From Stackebrandtia albiflava (GTDB taxonomy: Bacteria; Actinomycetota; Actinomycetes; Mycobacteriales; Micromonosporaceae), in NCBI RefSeq assembly GCF_007994225.1, contig NZ_VLLL01000008.1, positions 22,699-86,698 on the forward strand: a stretch of DNA of 64,000 bases. Direction: 5' to 3'. A model generated the notes under the pieces. That model did no database searches. It was not told the origin of the DNA and was given only the letters and a program-made list of their open reading frames with translations. The position numbers and the translations under genes were made by a program. This document shows positions 44,338-54,442 of the stretch, piece by piece (the stretch's first letter is position 1; every line of letters begins with the position of its first letter).

Positions 44338-47300
44338 TCAGCCCGACGTGGCGGCGGACTTGGCCGGCTCCGTCACCTGGTCGATCAGCTCGGCGCACCA
44401 CTGCAACAACGCGACACCGTCGAGCGGGCTGCCGCCCACCCTGGCGGTCTGCGGCCGGCCGACCGAGATCAGGTCCGCCGCCTTCTTGTACACCGCGTCG
44501 GGGTAGTACCGCTTCAACCGCATCTGCTTGGAGTCCGGCAACTCGATCGGGGAGAACCGGATGTGCCTGCCCTGCAACGACACCTCCGACAGGCCGCGCG
44601 ACCTCGCCAGCAGCCGGAACCGGGCCACCTGCACCAGGTTCTCGACCGTCTCGGGCGGTTCGCCGTACCGGTCGGCCATCTCGGAGCGCACCTCGTCCAG
44701 TTCGGACTCGGTGTGCACCTCCGCGATCTTGCGGTACATCTCCAGCCGCAGCCGCTCCACCTCGATGTAGTCGTAGGGGATGTGCGCGTCCACCGGCAGG
44801 TCGATCTTCACCTCGGTGAGGATCTCGTCCTTGGCGCCCTTGAAGGTGCGGACCGCGTCGCCGACCATCCGCACGTACAGGTCGAAACCGACCCCGGCGA
44901 TGTGACCGGACTGTTCCCCGCCCAGCAGGTTCCCGGCGCCGCGGATCTCCAGGTCCTTCATGGCCACGTACATGCCCGCGCCCAGCTCGGTGTGCTGCGC
45001 GATGGTGGCGAGCCGTTCGTGCGCCTGCTCGGTCAGCGGCTTCTCCGGCGGGTACATGAAGTAGGCGTACGCGCGTTCCCGGCCGCGCCCGACCCGGCCC
45101 CGGATCTGGTGCAGCTGCGACAGTCCGAGCAGGTCGGCCCGTTCCACGATCAGCGTGTTCGCGTTGGGGATGTCGATGCCGGACTCGATGATGGTGGTGG
45201 ACACGAGTACGTCGAACTCGCGTTCCCAGAAGCCCTGCATGATCTGTTCGAGCCGCGTCTCGCCCATCTTCCCGTGCGCGGTGACGACCCGCGCCTCGGG
45301 CACGATCTCGCGCAACCGGGCAGCGGCCTTCTCGATCGACTCCACCCGGTTGTGCAGGTAGAACACCTGACCGTCCCGCAGCAGTTCACGGCGGATCGCC
45401 GCACCCACCTGGCGGGGGTCGTAGGCGCCCACGAACGTCAGCACCGGGTGCCGTTCCTCCGGTGGTGTCGCGATCGTCGACATCTCCCGGATGCCGGTCA
45501 CCGCCATCTCCAGGGTCCGGGGGATCGGTGTCGCCGACATCGCCAGCACGTCCACGTGCGCCCGCAGCGACTTCAGGTGCTCCTTGTGCTCGACGCCGAA
45601 CCGTTGTTCCTCGTCCACGATGACCAGGCCCAGGTCCTTGAAACGGGTCTCGGCCTGCAACAGCCGGTGCGTCCCCACGACGATGTCCACCTCGCCGGCG
45701 GCCAGTCCCGCCTGGATCTGCTCGGCCTCCTTCGGAGTCTGGAACCGCGACAACTGCCGGATCGTCACCGGGAACTGCGACATGCGGTCGGTGAACGTGT
45801 TGAAGTGCTGGCTCGCCAGCAGGGTCGTCGGCACCAGCACGGCGACCTGTTTGCCGTCGGTGACGGCCTTGAACGCCGCCCGCACCGCGATCTCGGTCTT
45901 GCCGTAACCCACGTCGCCGCAGATCAGCCGGTCCATCGGGACGGTGGCGCGCATGTCCCGCTTGACCTCGTCGATCGCGGCGGCCTGGTCGGGCGTCTCG
46001 TGGTACGGGAACGCGTCCTCCAGTTCCCGCTGCCACGGCGTGTCCGGGCCGAACGCGTGCCCCTGGGTCGCCTGCCGCGCCGCGTACAGCTTGATCAACT
46101 CGGCGGCGATCTCCCGGACGGCCTTGCGGGCGCGGCTCTTGGCCTTCTGCCAGTCGGAGCCGCCGAGCTTGTGGACGGTGGGCATCTCCCCACCGACGTA
46201 ACGGGTCAACTGGTCGAGCGCGTCGGTCGGCACGAACAACCGGTCACCCGGCTGGCCGCGTTTGCTCGCCGCGTACTCCAACACCAGGTACTCGCGTTCG
46301 GCGCCGTTGACGACCCGCCGCACCAGTTCCACGTACCGGCCGACGCCGTGCTGTTCGTGCACGACGTAGTCGCCCGCCGACAACTCCAGCGGGTTGACGC
46401 CGCCGCGCCGCCGCGACGGCAGCCGCCGCATGTCCCTGGTGGTGGCGCCCTTGCCGCCGGAGATGTCGTCCCCGGTGAGGACCGCCAGCCGGTTCGCGTC
46501 GTCCACGACGCCCTTGGTGAGGCCGCCGACGGTGACGGTCACCTGTCCCGGCGGCAGCTCCGCGACCTCGCCGGCCAGGACCGCCCCGATCCCGGCGTCG
46601 TGCAACTGCTCCACGGCCCGCTGCGCCAGGCCGTGCCCGGCGAACACCAGGCACACCCGCCACTCCGCCGCCACCCACCGGCGCACGTCCTCGGCGAGTT
46701 TCGCCGCGTTGCCGTGGTAGAGCGGCGCCTGCACCGCGTTCACCGCGATACCGGTCTCGTCGCCGTCGTACACGTCGGTGACCCGGATCGCGTCGCCGGT
46801 GATGGCCGCCAACTCGTCCTCGGTGGACTCCGGTGCCGCCGTACCGAACGGGCTGATCGACCACCACGGGCAGTCGTGCGCGGTAGCGGCCTCGTGGACC
46901 TCACCGAGGCTGCGGAACGCCGCCGCGCCCAGGTCGATGGGCGCGTCTCCGCCGGTCGCGGCCGCCGCCCAGCTCGCCTGCAGGAACTCCTCACTGGTGG
47001 CGACCAGGTCGTGCGCCCGGGACCGGATCCGTTCGGGGTCGCAGTTCACCACGATCGTGCCCGCCGGGAGGGTGTCCACCAGCAGTTCCAGTCGGTCGGC
47101 GCCCAGCAGGGCTGGAGTCAGCGACTCCATGCCCTCCACCGGGATGCCCTCCGCCAGTTGTCCGCACATCTCGGCCAGGCCCGGGTGCCGCTCGGCCAGC
47201 TCGGCGGCGCTCTCGCGGACCGCGGGCGTCAACAGCAGTTCCCGGCACGGTGGCGCGAACACCGTCTCGGCGTCGGCGAGGGAACGCTGGTCGGCGACGG

Positions 47301-47961
47301 AGAACGTCCGGATCGAGTCGATCTCGTCGCCGAAGAACTCCACCCGCGACGGGTGCTCGTCGGTGGGCGGGAAGACGTCCAGGATGCCGCCCCTGACGGC
47401 GAACTCGCCGCGTTTCTCGACCAGGTCCACCCGGGAGTACGCCAGATCCACCAGCGTCGCCGTCACCTCGGACAGGTCCGCTTCACCGCCGCGCCGCAGC
47501 CGTACCGGCTCCAGGTCGCCCAGGCCCTTCAACTGCGGTTGCAGCATGCTGCGGACCGGGGCCACCACGACACGCAACGGGGCGCCGCCGGGGCGCGCCA
47601 ACCGGTGCAGCACCGCCAGCCGGCGGCCCACCGTGTCGCTGCGCGGCGACAACCGCTCGTGCGGCAGGGTCTCCCACGCCGGGTAGAACGCCACCGAGTC
47701 GTCGGGCAGCAGGCCCGCCAGGCCGTCGGCCAGTTCCTCGCCCTCCCGGCTGGTCGCGGTGACCGCCAGCACGGTACGGCCCGCCCCGGCGTCGGAGGCC
47801 AGGCCGGCGACCAGGAACGGACGCATCGCGGTGGGCGCGGTGACGTCGACCAGTTCGGCGGGGGAGCCGCCGGACGCCGCCAGCCGGACGGCCCGTCCCA
47901 CGCCCGGTTCGGTCAACGCGGCCGTCAGCAGACCGGAGAGGTTCTTGGTGGACGATTTCAT
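44338..47961 (-). CDS. mfd: Transcription-repair coupling factor
   Basis: 1207 residues from ATG 47961. UvrB-like N-terminal part (VAVTATSREGEELADGL...), the RNA polymerase-interacting domain with GDYVVHEQHGVGRYVEL, helicase motifs GDVGYGKTEIA, DEEQRFGVEHK and TATPIPRTL, motif QIRGRVGRGRE, and a C-terminal TRCF domain. It removes stalled RNA polymerase and recruits UvrA. Length normal. An ATG 12 codons upstream is in frame. Weak ribosome site. Confidence 0.96.
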   Translation of the reverse strand: MKSSTKNLSGLLTAALTEPGVGRAVRLAASGGSPAELVDVTAPTAMRPFLVAGLASDAGAGRTVLAVTATSREGEELADGLAGLLPDDSVAFYPAWETLPHERLSPRSDTVGRRLAVLHRLARPGGAPLRVVVAPVRSMLQPQLKGLGDLEPVRLRRGGEADLSEVTATLVDLAYSRVDLVEKRGEFAVRGGILDVFPPTDEHPSRVEFFGDEIDSIRTFSVADQRSLADAETVFAPPCRELLLTPAVRESAAELAERHPGLAEMCGQLAEGIPVEGMESLTPALLGADRLELLVDTLPAGTIVVNCDPERIRSRAHDLVATSEEFLQASWAAAATGGDAPIDLGAAAFRSLGEVHEAATAHDCPWWSISPFGTAAPESTEDELAAITGDAIRVTDVYDGDETGIAVNAVQAPLYHGNAAKLAEDVRRWVAAEWRVCLVFAGHGLAQRAVEQLHDAGIGAVLAGEVAELPPGQVTVTVGGLTKGVVDDANRLAVLTGDDISGGKGATTRDMRRLPSRRRGGVNPLELSAGDYVVHEQHGVGRYVELVRRVVNGAEREYLVLEYAASKRGQPGDRLFVPTDALDQLTRYVGGEMPTVHKLGGSDWQKAKSRARKAVREIAAELIKLYAARQATQGHAFGPDTPWQRELEDAFPYHETPDQAAAIDEVKRDMRATVPMDRLICGDVGYGKTEIAVRAAFKAVTDGKQVAVLVPTTLLASQHFNTFTDRMSQFPVTIRQLSRFQTPKEAEQIQAGLAAGEVDIVVGTHRLLQAETRFKDLGLVIVDEEQRFGVEHKEHLKSLRAHVDVLAMSATPIPRTLEMAVTGIREMSTIATPPEERHPVLTFVGAYDPRQVGAAIRRELLRDGQVFYLHNRVESIEKAAARLREIVPEARVVTAHGKMGETRLEQIMQGFWEREFDVLVSTTIIESGIDIPNANTLIVERADLLGLSQLHQIRGRVGRGRERAYAYFMYPPEKPLTEQAHERLATIAQHTELGAGMYVAMKDLEIRGAGNLLGGEQSGHIAGVGFDLYVRMVGDAVRTFKGAKDEILTEVKIDLPVDAHIPYDYIEVERLRLEMYRKIAEVHTESELDEVRSEMADRYGEPPETVENLVQVARFRLLARSRGLSEVSLQGRHIRFSPIELPDSKQMRLKRYYPDAVYKKAADLISVGRPQTARVGGSPLDGVALLQWCAELIDQVTEPAKSAATSG

Positions 47962-48103
47962 GGTCAGAGCTACCCCAAACACCGACAAAACGGGCAAACC
48001 GATCGGACTGCGGGCATACCGCAGCGCCGACCGGCAACTCTACCCCCGCCGACCGACGGCCCCGAAGGCTCGGCCCGGGCGGCGGGACCCGTATCGGGCG
48101 GGC

Positions 48104-48916
48104 CTACTCCAACAGGCCCGCGAACAGCTTGCGCATCTCCGGCAGCAGGAACAGCATCGCGCCGACGGCGGCCGTCGTGAACACCGGCATCAACACCTTG
48201 GTCTCCACCTTGCTGCCCGCCCGGATCGCCATCTTCTTCGGCAGGCCGATCTCGTACCACAACTGCCGCTTGATCGGCACCGGGAAGACGATCGGGCAAC
48301 CCATCTTCGTGATCATGTCGCCGAAGGTGTGCACGACGCAACCGATCCCGACCGCCGCGCCGAGCACCGCGTAGGAGTTGTTGCCCGGTAGTAGCTGATA
48401 GAGGCCGAACGCCGTGGCCAGCGACAACAAGGTCACCACCCACCAGCCCTGCTTCTTCGCCCAGTCGTTCATGACGCCACGGATCGCCAACCCCGTCAAC
48501 ACGAACATCACACCGATCACGGCGGGCTTGCCGAAACTGTTCACCAGCGCCGCGACCCCGATCCCCAGCAGTGCGGCGAACAACCACGTGTGGGTGAAGG
48601 TGCGGTGACCGTTGGTCTTCTTACCGTCCTTTTTGGTGCGCGTGACGAGATAGATTCCCAGGGACGCCTTCTCGACGCACTCGGCGACGAACAACGAGAC
48701 CACGCCGAACGTCCGGGCGACCGTGGCGCCGCCCTTGTTCTGCAGCACCCGGCCCGAACAGTCGAGGTCGGGAAGCAGCGCCGCCCCGGTGCAGGCGATG
48801 GTGCCGATGGCTATCGTGGCGGGTTCCTGGTGGTAGTCGAAGACGCCTTCGGCGACGGCGGAGGCCACCAGCCATGCCGCCGCCCCGGACACCGCATGGG
48901 TGGGGCCCATCACCAT
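48104..48916 (-). CDS. YdjM-like membrane-bound metal-dependent hydrolase
   Basis: 270 residues. MGPTHAVSGAAAWL at the N-terminus with metal-binding His, LLPDLDCSGRVLQ, the motif HRTFTHTW and VVHTFGDMIT are the conserved residues of the YdjM/DUF457 family. About five helices. The group is annotated as inner-membrane hydrolases, without a defined substrate. GAGGAG lies 7 bases before ATG 48916. Divergent from the lipoprotein gene at 49182. Confidence 0.85.
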   Translation of the reverse strand: MVMGPTHAVSGAAAWLVASAVAEGVFDYHQEPATIAIGTIACTGAALLPDLDCSGRVLQNKGGATVARTFGVVSLFVAECVEKASLGIYLVTRTKKDGKKTNGHRTFTHTWLFAALLGIGVAALVNSFGKPAVIGVMFVLTGLAIRGVMNDWAKKQGWWVVTLLSLATAFGLYQLLPGNNSYAVLGAAVGIGCVVHTFGDMITKMGCPIVFPVPIKRQLWYEIGLPKKMAIRAGSKVETKVLMPVFTTAAVGAMLFLLPEMRKLFAGLLE

Positions 48917-49181
48917 GGGTAGCTCCTCAATGGCTATTCTGTTTTGGACAAGGGGTAGGCGTCCAGGTTGTCAGACGTCCGCCGGTCCGTCTCGCGCGGG
49001 TTGACGTTGCGAGGCCGTCGTTCCCGGGCGCCGGTCACCGCACTGGGAATACCCGGGCGGGCCGAGCCCACGACGAACGGCCGGAAGCCGGTTCCCGGGG
49101 GAATCCGGTGACCGGGAAGCCGATGCGGGAATGGGCAACCGGACCTACGCACGCCACGTCACCGGCGTATATCTTGGGCGC

Positions 49182-50285
49182 ATGTCCTCCCGGTTTGCTC
49201 GAATCGTCATGCCCGTCGCGCTGGGACTCGCGTTGACGACGACCGCCTGCGGCAACGTCGCCGCGGCCTTCAACCGCTACGGCCCGCCCGGCTACGTCAC
49301 GGTGGCGCAGGCCGGCGAACTGGCCCCCGCCAACACTTTCGACGCCGGCGCCGACGGCCGCCCGGGCCAGCTCATCGGCCCGCACTACCACCTGGAACTG
49401 TCCGGTTACTCGGTGATGTCGGAGGTCCCCGCCGAACACGCCGCGGCCTTCGGTTTCGACGGGGGCCCCATCCGGGCCAAGGAGGGCACCGAGTTCTTCG
49501 TCGCGGTCGCGGGACCGGCGACCGTTCCCGCGAGTGGACCGGTGACGGCGGTCCTGCGCGTCGGCGACGAACAACGCCCCCTGGAACGGCTTCCCGCCGC
49601 GGGAGAGACCATCGCCGCCGTGATCCCACAGGGCGCAGACGTACGACTGTCCGTAATGGACGAAAAGCGCGGCCAGACCCTCGACCTGCGCACCGGCGAC
49701 CGCCCCGAGGCCGTCGCGGGCTTCTACAACGCCGCGTTCGAATCCGCCGACCCCGCCGACTACGAGGGTGAGGGCGTCGCGGTCGGCGACGCCGGATCGG
49801 GCTACCTGCCCGAGAACCGCGACCTCACCATCAGCATGAACGTCGACGTCGCGCAACGCTCGCCGTGGCTCGAGGAACCCGGTTGGGCGCCCGAGGGCGA
49901 GGTCTGGATCGGTGTGCCCATCAGCGGGATGACCACCAACGCGGTGTGGGGCTTCGACACCGGACCCGACAGCCACGAACCCATGATGCTGTGGGAGTTG
50001 AAGCAGAGCGACCTGTTCTCGCTCACCCCCGAGGGTGGGGACGCCGTGGACGCCGAGGGCGACCTCACCTTCGTCGCCGACGAGGACAGTCCCTACTACG
50101 GGACCCCCGACAGCCCCTTCGACCCCGACTCGACGACCCTGTACTTCGCGGTGCCCGAGGACACCGTCGCCGCCGAACTGAAGATCTCACCCGGCGGCAA
50201 ACTCAGCGCCGAATGGGCCGACGTCGACGGCAGGGGAAGCTGGGACAAGAAACCCAAGTCCGGCAAGATCGACCTCGAGTTCTGA
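49182..50285 (+). CDS. Exported lipoprotein of unknown function
   Basis: 367 residues from ATG 49182. The signal peptide (MSSRFARIVMPVALGLALTT) ends in lipobox LTTTAC. The rest is beta-rich and acidic, with YHLELSGYSVMSEVPAEHAA, TNAVWGFDTGPDS and LYFAVPEDTVAAELKISPGG. No family recognised. No Shine-Dalgarno is seen, but TATCTT (49169-49174) lies about 7 bases before ATG, so the message may be leaderless. Confidence 0.8.
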   Translation: MSSRFARIVMPVALGLALTTTACGNVAAAFNRYGPPGYVTVAQAGELAPANTFDAGADGRPGQLIGPHYHLELSGYSVMSEVPAEHAAAFGFDGGPIRAKEGTEFFVAVAGPATVPASGPVTAVLRVGDEQRPLERLPAAGETIAAVIPQGADVRLSVMDEKRGQTLDLRTGDRPEAVAGFYNAAFESADPADYEGEGVAVGDAGSGYLPENRDLTISMNVDVAQRSPWLEEPGWAPEGEVWIGVPISGMTTNAVWGFDTGPDSHEPMMLWELKQSDLFSLTPEGGDAVDAEGDLTFVADEDSPYYGTPDSPFDPDSTTLYFAVPEDTVAAELKISPGGKLSAEWADVDGRGSWDKKPKSGKIDLEF

Positions 50286-50400
50286 CCGACACGCGCCCGG
50301 AGACGTGCAGGGCTGCCGAAGGAAGGGTGCGTCGCCCCTGATTCGGCCAGTGGTGGCACAGCCCACGAGCTGACAGCCACCTGTGCGCCGAACCATGCGT

Positions 50401-50690
50401 TCAGCCGACTCCGATGCGCACGGCGAGATCCCGGAGACGCCATGTCGCGCCGGGAGCTGCGAGCAGGTGGGCGGTGAGCTGCTGTGCCCATGGCCGGCAG
50501 CGGATCTCCTGTGGGACATCCTGCTCGGCGCGAAGCAGGGTGTCGGCGGCATCGGCGTTGCGGCCCCGCCCATACAGAGCGAGGGCGGTGTCCTCCCAGT
50601 ACCGCGCCCGCAGGCGGTCTGCCGCCGGACCCCCGTAACGGCGGCGGACGCTCGGCTTGGCGGCGGGGATCGGCGCGCCTGTGTCACCCG
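50401..50690 (-). pseudogene. C-terminal fragment of an XRE-type regulator
   Basis: The last 90 residues of the frame (KPSVRRRYGGPAADRLRARYW, then ALYGRGRNADAADTLLRAEQ, VPQEIRCRPWAQQLTAHLL, and LRDLAVRIGVG) match the C-terminal TPR-like tail of actinobacterial XRE/helix-turn-helix regulators. No helix-turn-helix part is seen upstream in any frame, so this is a remnant. The flanking 50286-50400 and 50691-50878 contain nothing else recognised. Confidence 0.5.
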
Positions 50691-50878
50691 GTACGCCCCG
50701 CTCCGCCGGGAGATTGCATCGGACTGTCCGTAGGTGGCGCCGCGGGCACGCGGCGCGCCCGGCCACTGGCACCGGCTCACCCGTCCACCACCCGAACCTC
50801 CGCGCCGGCCGCCGCCGACCGGCCCCCGACTGGCGCGCCGCGCGTAACATCGCCACATGACCTTCCCCCGAAAGGCCG

Positions 50879-51328
50879 ATGCCGCGTAACCGGCCGCGCG
50901 CACTGCGCGTCACACCGGAACGTCCACCTCGCTCACTGCGCCGGATCCGTGGCCTGTCCGGCCGCACCGCGAGCGCCATCGCGCAGTGGGAGGCCACGAC
51001 CGGCCTCCTCGGCACCTCTCCCGGCATGACGACCCTCGCATGGGAGTCGTATCGGGCGTTCACGTCCCGCTCGGGAACCACGGTCCGGTACCCACGTCCG
51101 GAGACCTGTGGTGCCCCGACCTGTGCGCTCGACGACGTCCGGCACGCCCGCGACCTCCTGGAGCAGGCCCTCGTCCGGCTTCCCCGGCCCGCCGGCGCCG
51201 AGCTGCGGCGACTGCTGGCCCCGCTGGACGACGCCTACCTGCGGATCACGCTGCCCGACCCGTTCGCGCGACACGGCCCGTACCGGAACCGCGCGTGGTG
51301 GTGGCATCGCCTCACCCAACCGTACTGA
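50879..51328 (+). CDS. Hypothetical protein
   Basis: 149 residues, basic (many Arg), no signal peptide. The second half (DDVRHARDLLEQALVRLPRP, then LRRLLAPLDDAYLRITLPDP and RNRAWWWHRL) is an amphipathic, helix-rich segment with conserved-looking aromatic residues. It starts at ATG 50879, whose bases overlap the end of a 10-codon frame (MTFPRKADAA), a possible leader peptide. Family not recognised. Confidence 0.6.
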   Translation: MPRNRPRALRVTPERPPRSLRRIRGLSGRTASAIAQWEATTGLLGTSPGMTTLAWESYRAFTSRSGTTVRYPRPETCGAPTCALDDVRHARDLLEQALVRLPRPAGAELRRLLAPLDDAYLRITLPDPFARHGPYRNRAWWWHRLTQPY

Positions 51329-51437
51329 GCCGTCACCGATCGCCGGAGAGGCATAATGCGCGCGAGGTCTCCCAGTCGCCCCGCCGCCCGGAGCCGGAGG
51401 CGATTCCGGTGCCCGACTCACCATCATGGAGGACGAT

Positions 51438-52550
51438 GTGACACACAAGGCCGGACTCTCGGCGCTCATCCCGGTCGTGCTGGCGGCCGCCGGTCTGTCG
51501 GGCTGTTCCTCCGACGTGGACGCCCTACCGGATCCGTGCGCCCTTGTGGACATTGAAGCGCTCGACGCCCCGGTGTTGCCCTGGTACACCCACGACGACA
51601 TCGTCGCCGACGGCGCGTTGGAACAGGCGACCTGCCTGTTCGCGTACGACCCCGCCCGTTATCTCGATACCGAGCAACGCGAGGCCCCGGACGGGGTGCG
51701 GACGGGGGAACCGACCGTAATGGCCGTCTCCCTGGCCAGATACGAGGACGCCGAGGACGCCTGCGGCGACCTGGAGTGGTTCGACGGTGAGACCACCTCG
51801 GTGCCGGGCGCCGACACCGCCGAACACGCCGCTCACGGCGGCCAGGACGAGGTCGGCCTGTGCGCGGGCAACATCCACATGCAACTGACGTACACCGTCG
51901 TGGCGGACGACCGATCGCGGATCGTGCTCGCCGCCGCCGAGACGGCCGTGGCCCGGCTCGCCGACGCGCCGACCGCACCACGGACCGACAGCGCGAACCT
52001 GCGGGAGTCCTACGGCCTGGGCACACCCTGCTCACTGCTGACCGGTGACGACCTCGCCGCCCTGTCACCGGCTCCGGCCGGTACGGCCGACGGTGAGGAG
52101 CTTCCCCGGGGCTGGGCCGGCTACGACGCCGGGCCGGTGGCGTGCACGTGGCGGGGTGGCTCTCATCCGGTCGACGCACCCTATTCCGACGCCACCGGTA
52201 CCGGCAGCCACCGGTTCGTTCTGACACTCGAGGCGATCGCCTACCCGCAGGTCGCGGGACGGTCGGGAACCGAATGGGTCGCGCGGGACCTGGAGAACCA
52301 ACGACCGTTCCTGGAACCGACCGTCACCGATCGGGTCGCCGACGTCTCCGAGTTCGCCGTGTACTGGACGCACCAGGGGACGCGGCAGGGCGAATTGTGG
52401 GTGGCGGCCGGGGACGTCGTCCTCGCGATGCGGTTCCAGGCCGAGGCGGTCGGACCCGAATACGTGGCCGACACCTTGACCGACGAGGACCTGAACCGCC
52501 ACCTGCACGCACTCGCGGCGACCGTGGTGGAACGGATCACCGAGGGTTGA
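51438..52550 (+). CDS. Lipoprotein with two DUF3558-like halves
   Basis: 370 residues from GTG 51438 (GGAGG 5 bases upstream; ATG 51426 is rejected). Signal peptide (LSALIPVVLAAAGLSGC) with lipobox. Two similar halves follow, each with a PC-alpha-beta start (PDPCALVDIEAL, GTPCSLLTGDDLAAL) and a Cys later (QATCLFAYDPA, VACTWRGG), suggesting repeated disulfide-stabilised domains as in DUF3558. Surface-anchored; function unknown. Confidence 0.75.
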   Translation: MTHKAGLSALIPVVLAAAGLSGCSSDVDALPDPCALVDIEALDAPVLPWYTHDDIVADGALEQATCLFAYDPARYLDTEQREAPDGVRTGEPTVMAVSLARYEDAEDACGDLEWFDGETTSVPGADTAEHAAHGGQDEVGLCAGNIHMQLTYTVVADDRSRIVLAAAETAVARLADAPTAPRTDSANLRESYGLGTPCSLLTGDDLAALSPAPAGTADGEELPRGWAGYDAGPVACTWRGGSHPVDAPYSDATGTGSHRFVLTLEAIAYPQVAGRSGTEWVARDLENQRPFLEPTVTDRVADVSEFAVYWTHQGTRQGELWVAAGDVVLAMRFQAEAVGPEYVADTLTDEDLNRHLHALAATVVERITEG

Positions 52551-52683
52551 ACCACTGGAGCCGCCACACCGTAGTGCGCACGCACCTCACGCCCCCGACG
52601 GTGCCGCAGCCCGCCGGGGGCACCGTCTACTCTGATCGGCCGGTGCGGACGCTCCGCGCACCGTGACGCCTCCGAGGAGACCC

Positions 52684-52920
52684 GTGACCGACGAATCCCT
52701 TGCCACGCCCCACGACCGCGCGCTGGCCCGGCAACTGGCGTACCTCACACTCAAGATCGAACTGCCGATCCCGGAGGGTCCCTTCGACCCCGACGGCACA
52801 CCCCGCGACCGCGCACTGGCGGCCGAGTTCGGTGACGAGTACGCCCGGCTCGCGGCGATCCCACCCGACCGGCGGGAGGCCCCGCACCCCGACTGCACCC
52901 ACTGCGACCCACGGACCTGA
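52684..52920 (+). CDS. Small hypothetical protein
   Basis: 78 residues from GTG 52684 (GAGGAG 5 bases upstream). Helical, acidic-basic mix; ends in CTHCDPRT with a CxxC pair that could bind metal. No family recognised. Next gene starts 46 bases downstream. Confidence 0.6.
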   Translation: MTDESLATPHDRALARQLAYLTLKIELPIPEGPFDPDGTPRDRALAAEFGDEYARLAAIPPDRREAPHPDCTHCDPRT

Positions 52921-52966
52921 GAACGGACGGCCACCGCGCGTTGCGGCGCGTCGATACCGTGGGCCC

Positions 52967-54439
52967 GTGGCGTTCTCCCTCGCGCAGGCCCTACCGGAGG
53001 CCGGGACGGTGCCGTTCCCGTGGGCTCCGCAGATCCGCCGCGCCCACCTCGCCGCGTTGCGGCTGCGGCTCGCCGTGTCGGTCGCGGCGTGGCTGGTCGT
53101 CGGCGGCGGTGTCGGCTGGACCACGGCCGTCCTGACCTGGGCACGGCCACCGGAATGGTTGGCGGTGGTGCCTTCGGGCGCGGTCGTGGCCGTCCTGGTG
53201 TCCGTCGTCGCGGTGACCGCGATCGCGACCCTCGACGGCATCGGGCCGGCCCTGGTGGTGGTGTGGGGATACGGCCGTCCCGGTGCCGTCGCCGCCTCCG
53301 GGTACTGTGCCGCGCCGCCACGCGCGTTGCGCGGCCTCGGCGCGGTGGCCGCCGGTGCGGGCCTGTCGACGGGGCTCGCCGCGGGCGTCGCGACGGCACT
53401 GCTGACCTCCACCGGCCGGGGTGTCGGTGCCGCCCTGGTCGCCGCCGCGGCACTTCTCGTGTCCGGGATCATCGGCCTGTTCGTCGCGGTGAGCCTTCCG
53501 CGCCTGGTGAAGGCGTGGCGCGCCGAACGCCGCCGGGCGGCCGAGCGGGACCGCGTGTACACGACCGGCAGCCACGTGGTCGGCAGGGTGACGGCCGCCG
53601 ACTACCAGGGGTACCGGTTGGACGCGCAGCCGGTGTTCCGGATGACCCTGGAATACCCGGTGCGCGAAGAGATCCGGCGCGTCGAGTTCCTGCACGCCGA
53701 CCATCCGTGTTGGGCACCGCTGCCCGGCAACGAGTTCGACGTCCGGTACGACCCCGCCTCACCGGACGACCCGGAGACGACCGTACTGGAACGCCGCATC
53801 GTCGGCCAGTCCTTCGACCCCGACACCGCGCCGCTGCGTCAGGGCCGGCACGAGGGCGAGTCGTTCCTGACCACGGAGGCACCCGACTGGGCGCTGCCGG
53901 ACACGAAGGCGTCACCGGCGCGCGTCCGTTACCTGCTGTACCGGGCGTGCACCGTCAACGCCGTCGCCGCCGTGCTGGTCGCGGGCGCCGCGGTCGCCTG
54001 GACGACCGGCCACGGCCTCACACCCTGGTGGCTCGTACCGTGCCTGCTGGTGATGTCCACCCTGTATACCTGCCACGCCGCGTGGTGGTGGGGGATGCTG
54101 CGACGCGCCGACCGGGTGGCCGACCGGTTGTGGTCGCCCACGGCCACCGCGTGGCTCGGATGCGGGTTGGCGGGCGCGGTAGTGGCGACGGTCCTGGTCT
54201 CGGTCGCCCCGGGGGCCGAACCCGGTGGCGTCGTCCTGTTCACCGGGGCCGCCGCCCTGCTCGCCGGCTTCGGCGGCGTCACCAACGACTCGGTACCCGA
54301 GGAGACCCGGTGGCTCACCGGCGACACACCGCCACCGGTCGACGAGGTCCGCCAGGCCATACGGTCCGGCGACCCCGAGGCACTGCCCCGGCTCGCCGCA
54401 CGGCACGGCTACCGCGCCGGACCACGCCACGCCCCGTGA
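52967..54439 (+). CDS. Membrane protein with DUF3592-like domain
   Basis: 490 residues from GTG 52967, where TACCGT lies 6 bases upstream with no ribosome site, a leaderless pattern. The N-terminal half has four hydrophobic helices, the middle (about 195-310) is a beta-rich soluble domain with VGRVTAADYQGYRLDAQPVF, typical of DUF3592-type, and a C-terminal half has four further helices. A tail domain (DEVRQAIRSGDPEALPRLAA) ends the protein. It converges with ppc with a 3-base gap. Function unknown. Confidence 0.75.
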   Translation: MAFSLAQALPEAGTVPFPWAPQIRRAHLAALRLRLAVSVAAWLVVGGGVGWTTAVLTWARPPEWLAVVPSGAVVAVLVSVVAVTAIATLDGIGPALVVVWGYGRPGAVAASGYCAAPPRALRGLGAVAAGAGLSTGLAAGVATALLTSTGRGVGAALVAAAALLVSGIIGLFVAVSLPRLVKAWRAERRRAAERDRVYTTGSHVVGRVTAADYQGYRLDAQPVFRMTLEYPVREEIRRVEFLHADHPCWAPLPGNEFDVRYDPASPDDPETTVLERRIVGQSFDPDTAPLRQGRHEGESFLTTEAPDWALPDTKASPARVRYLLYRACTVNAVAAVLVAGAAVAWTTGHGLTPWWLVPCLLVMSTLYTCHAAWWWGMLRRADRVADRLWSPTATAWLGCGLAGAVVATVLVSVAPGAEPGGVVLFTGAAALLAGFGGVTNDSVPEETRWLTGDTPPPVDEVRQAIRSGDPEALPRLAARHGYRAGPRHAP

Positions 54440-54442
54440 GCC

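Noticed and set aside
43990..48180. 1396-codon plus-strand frame
   Set aside because: Antisense to mfd, whose helicase motifs are complete.
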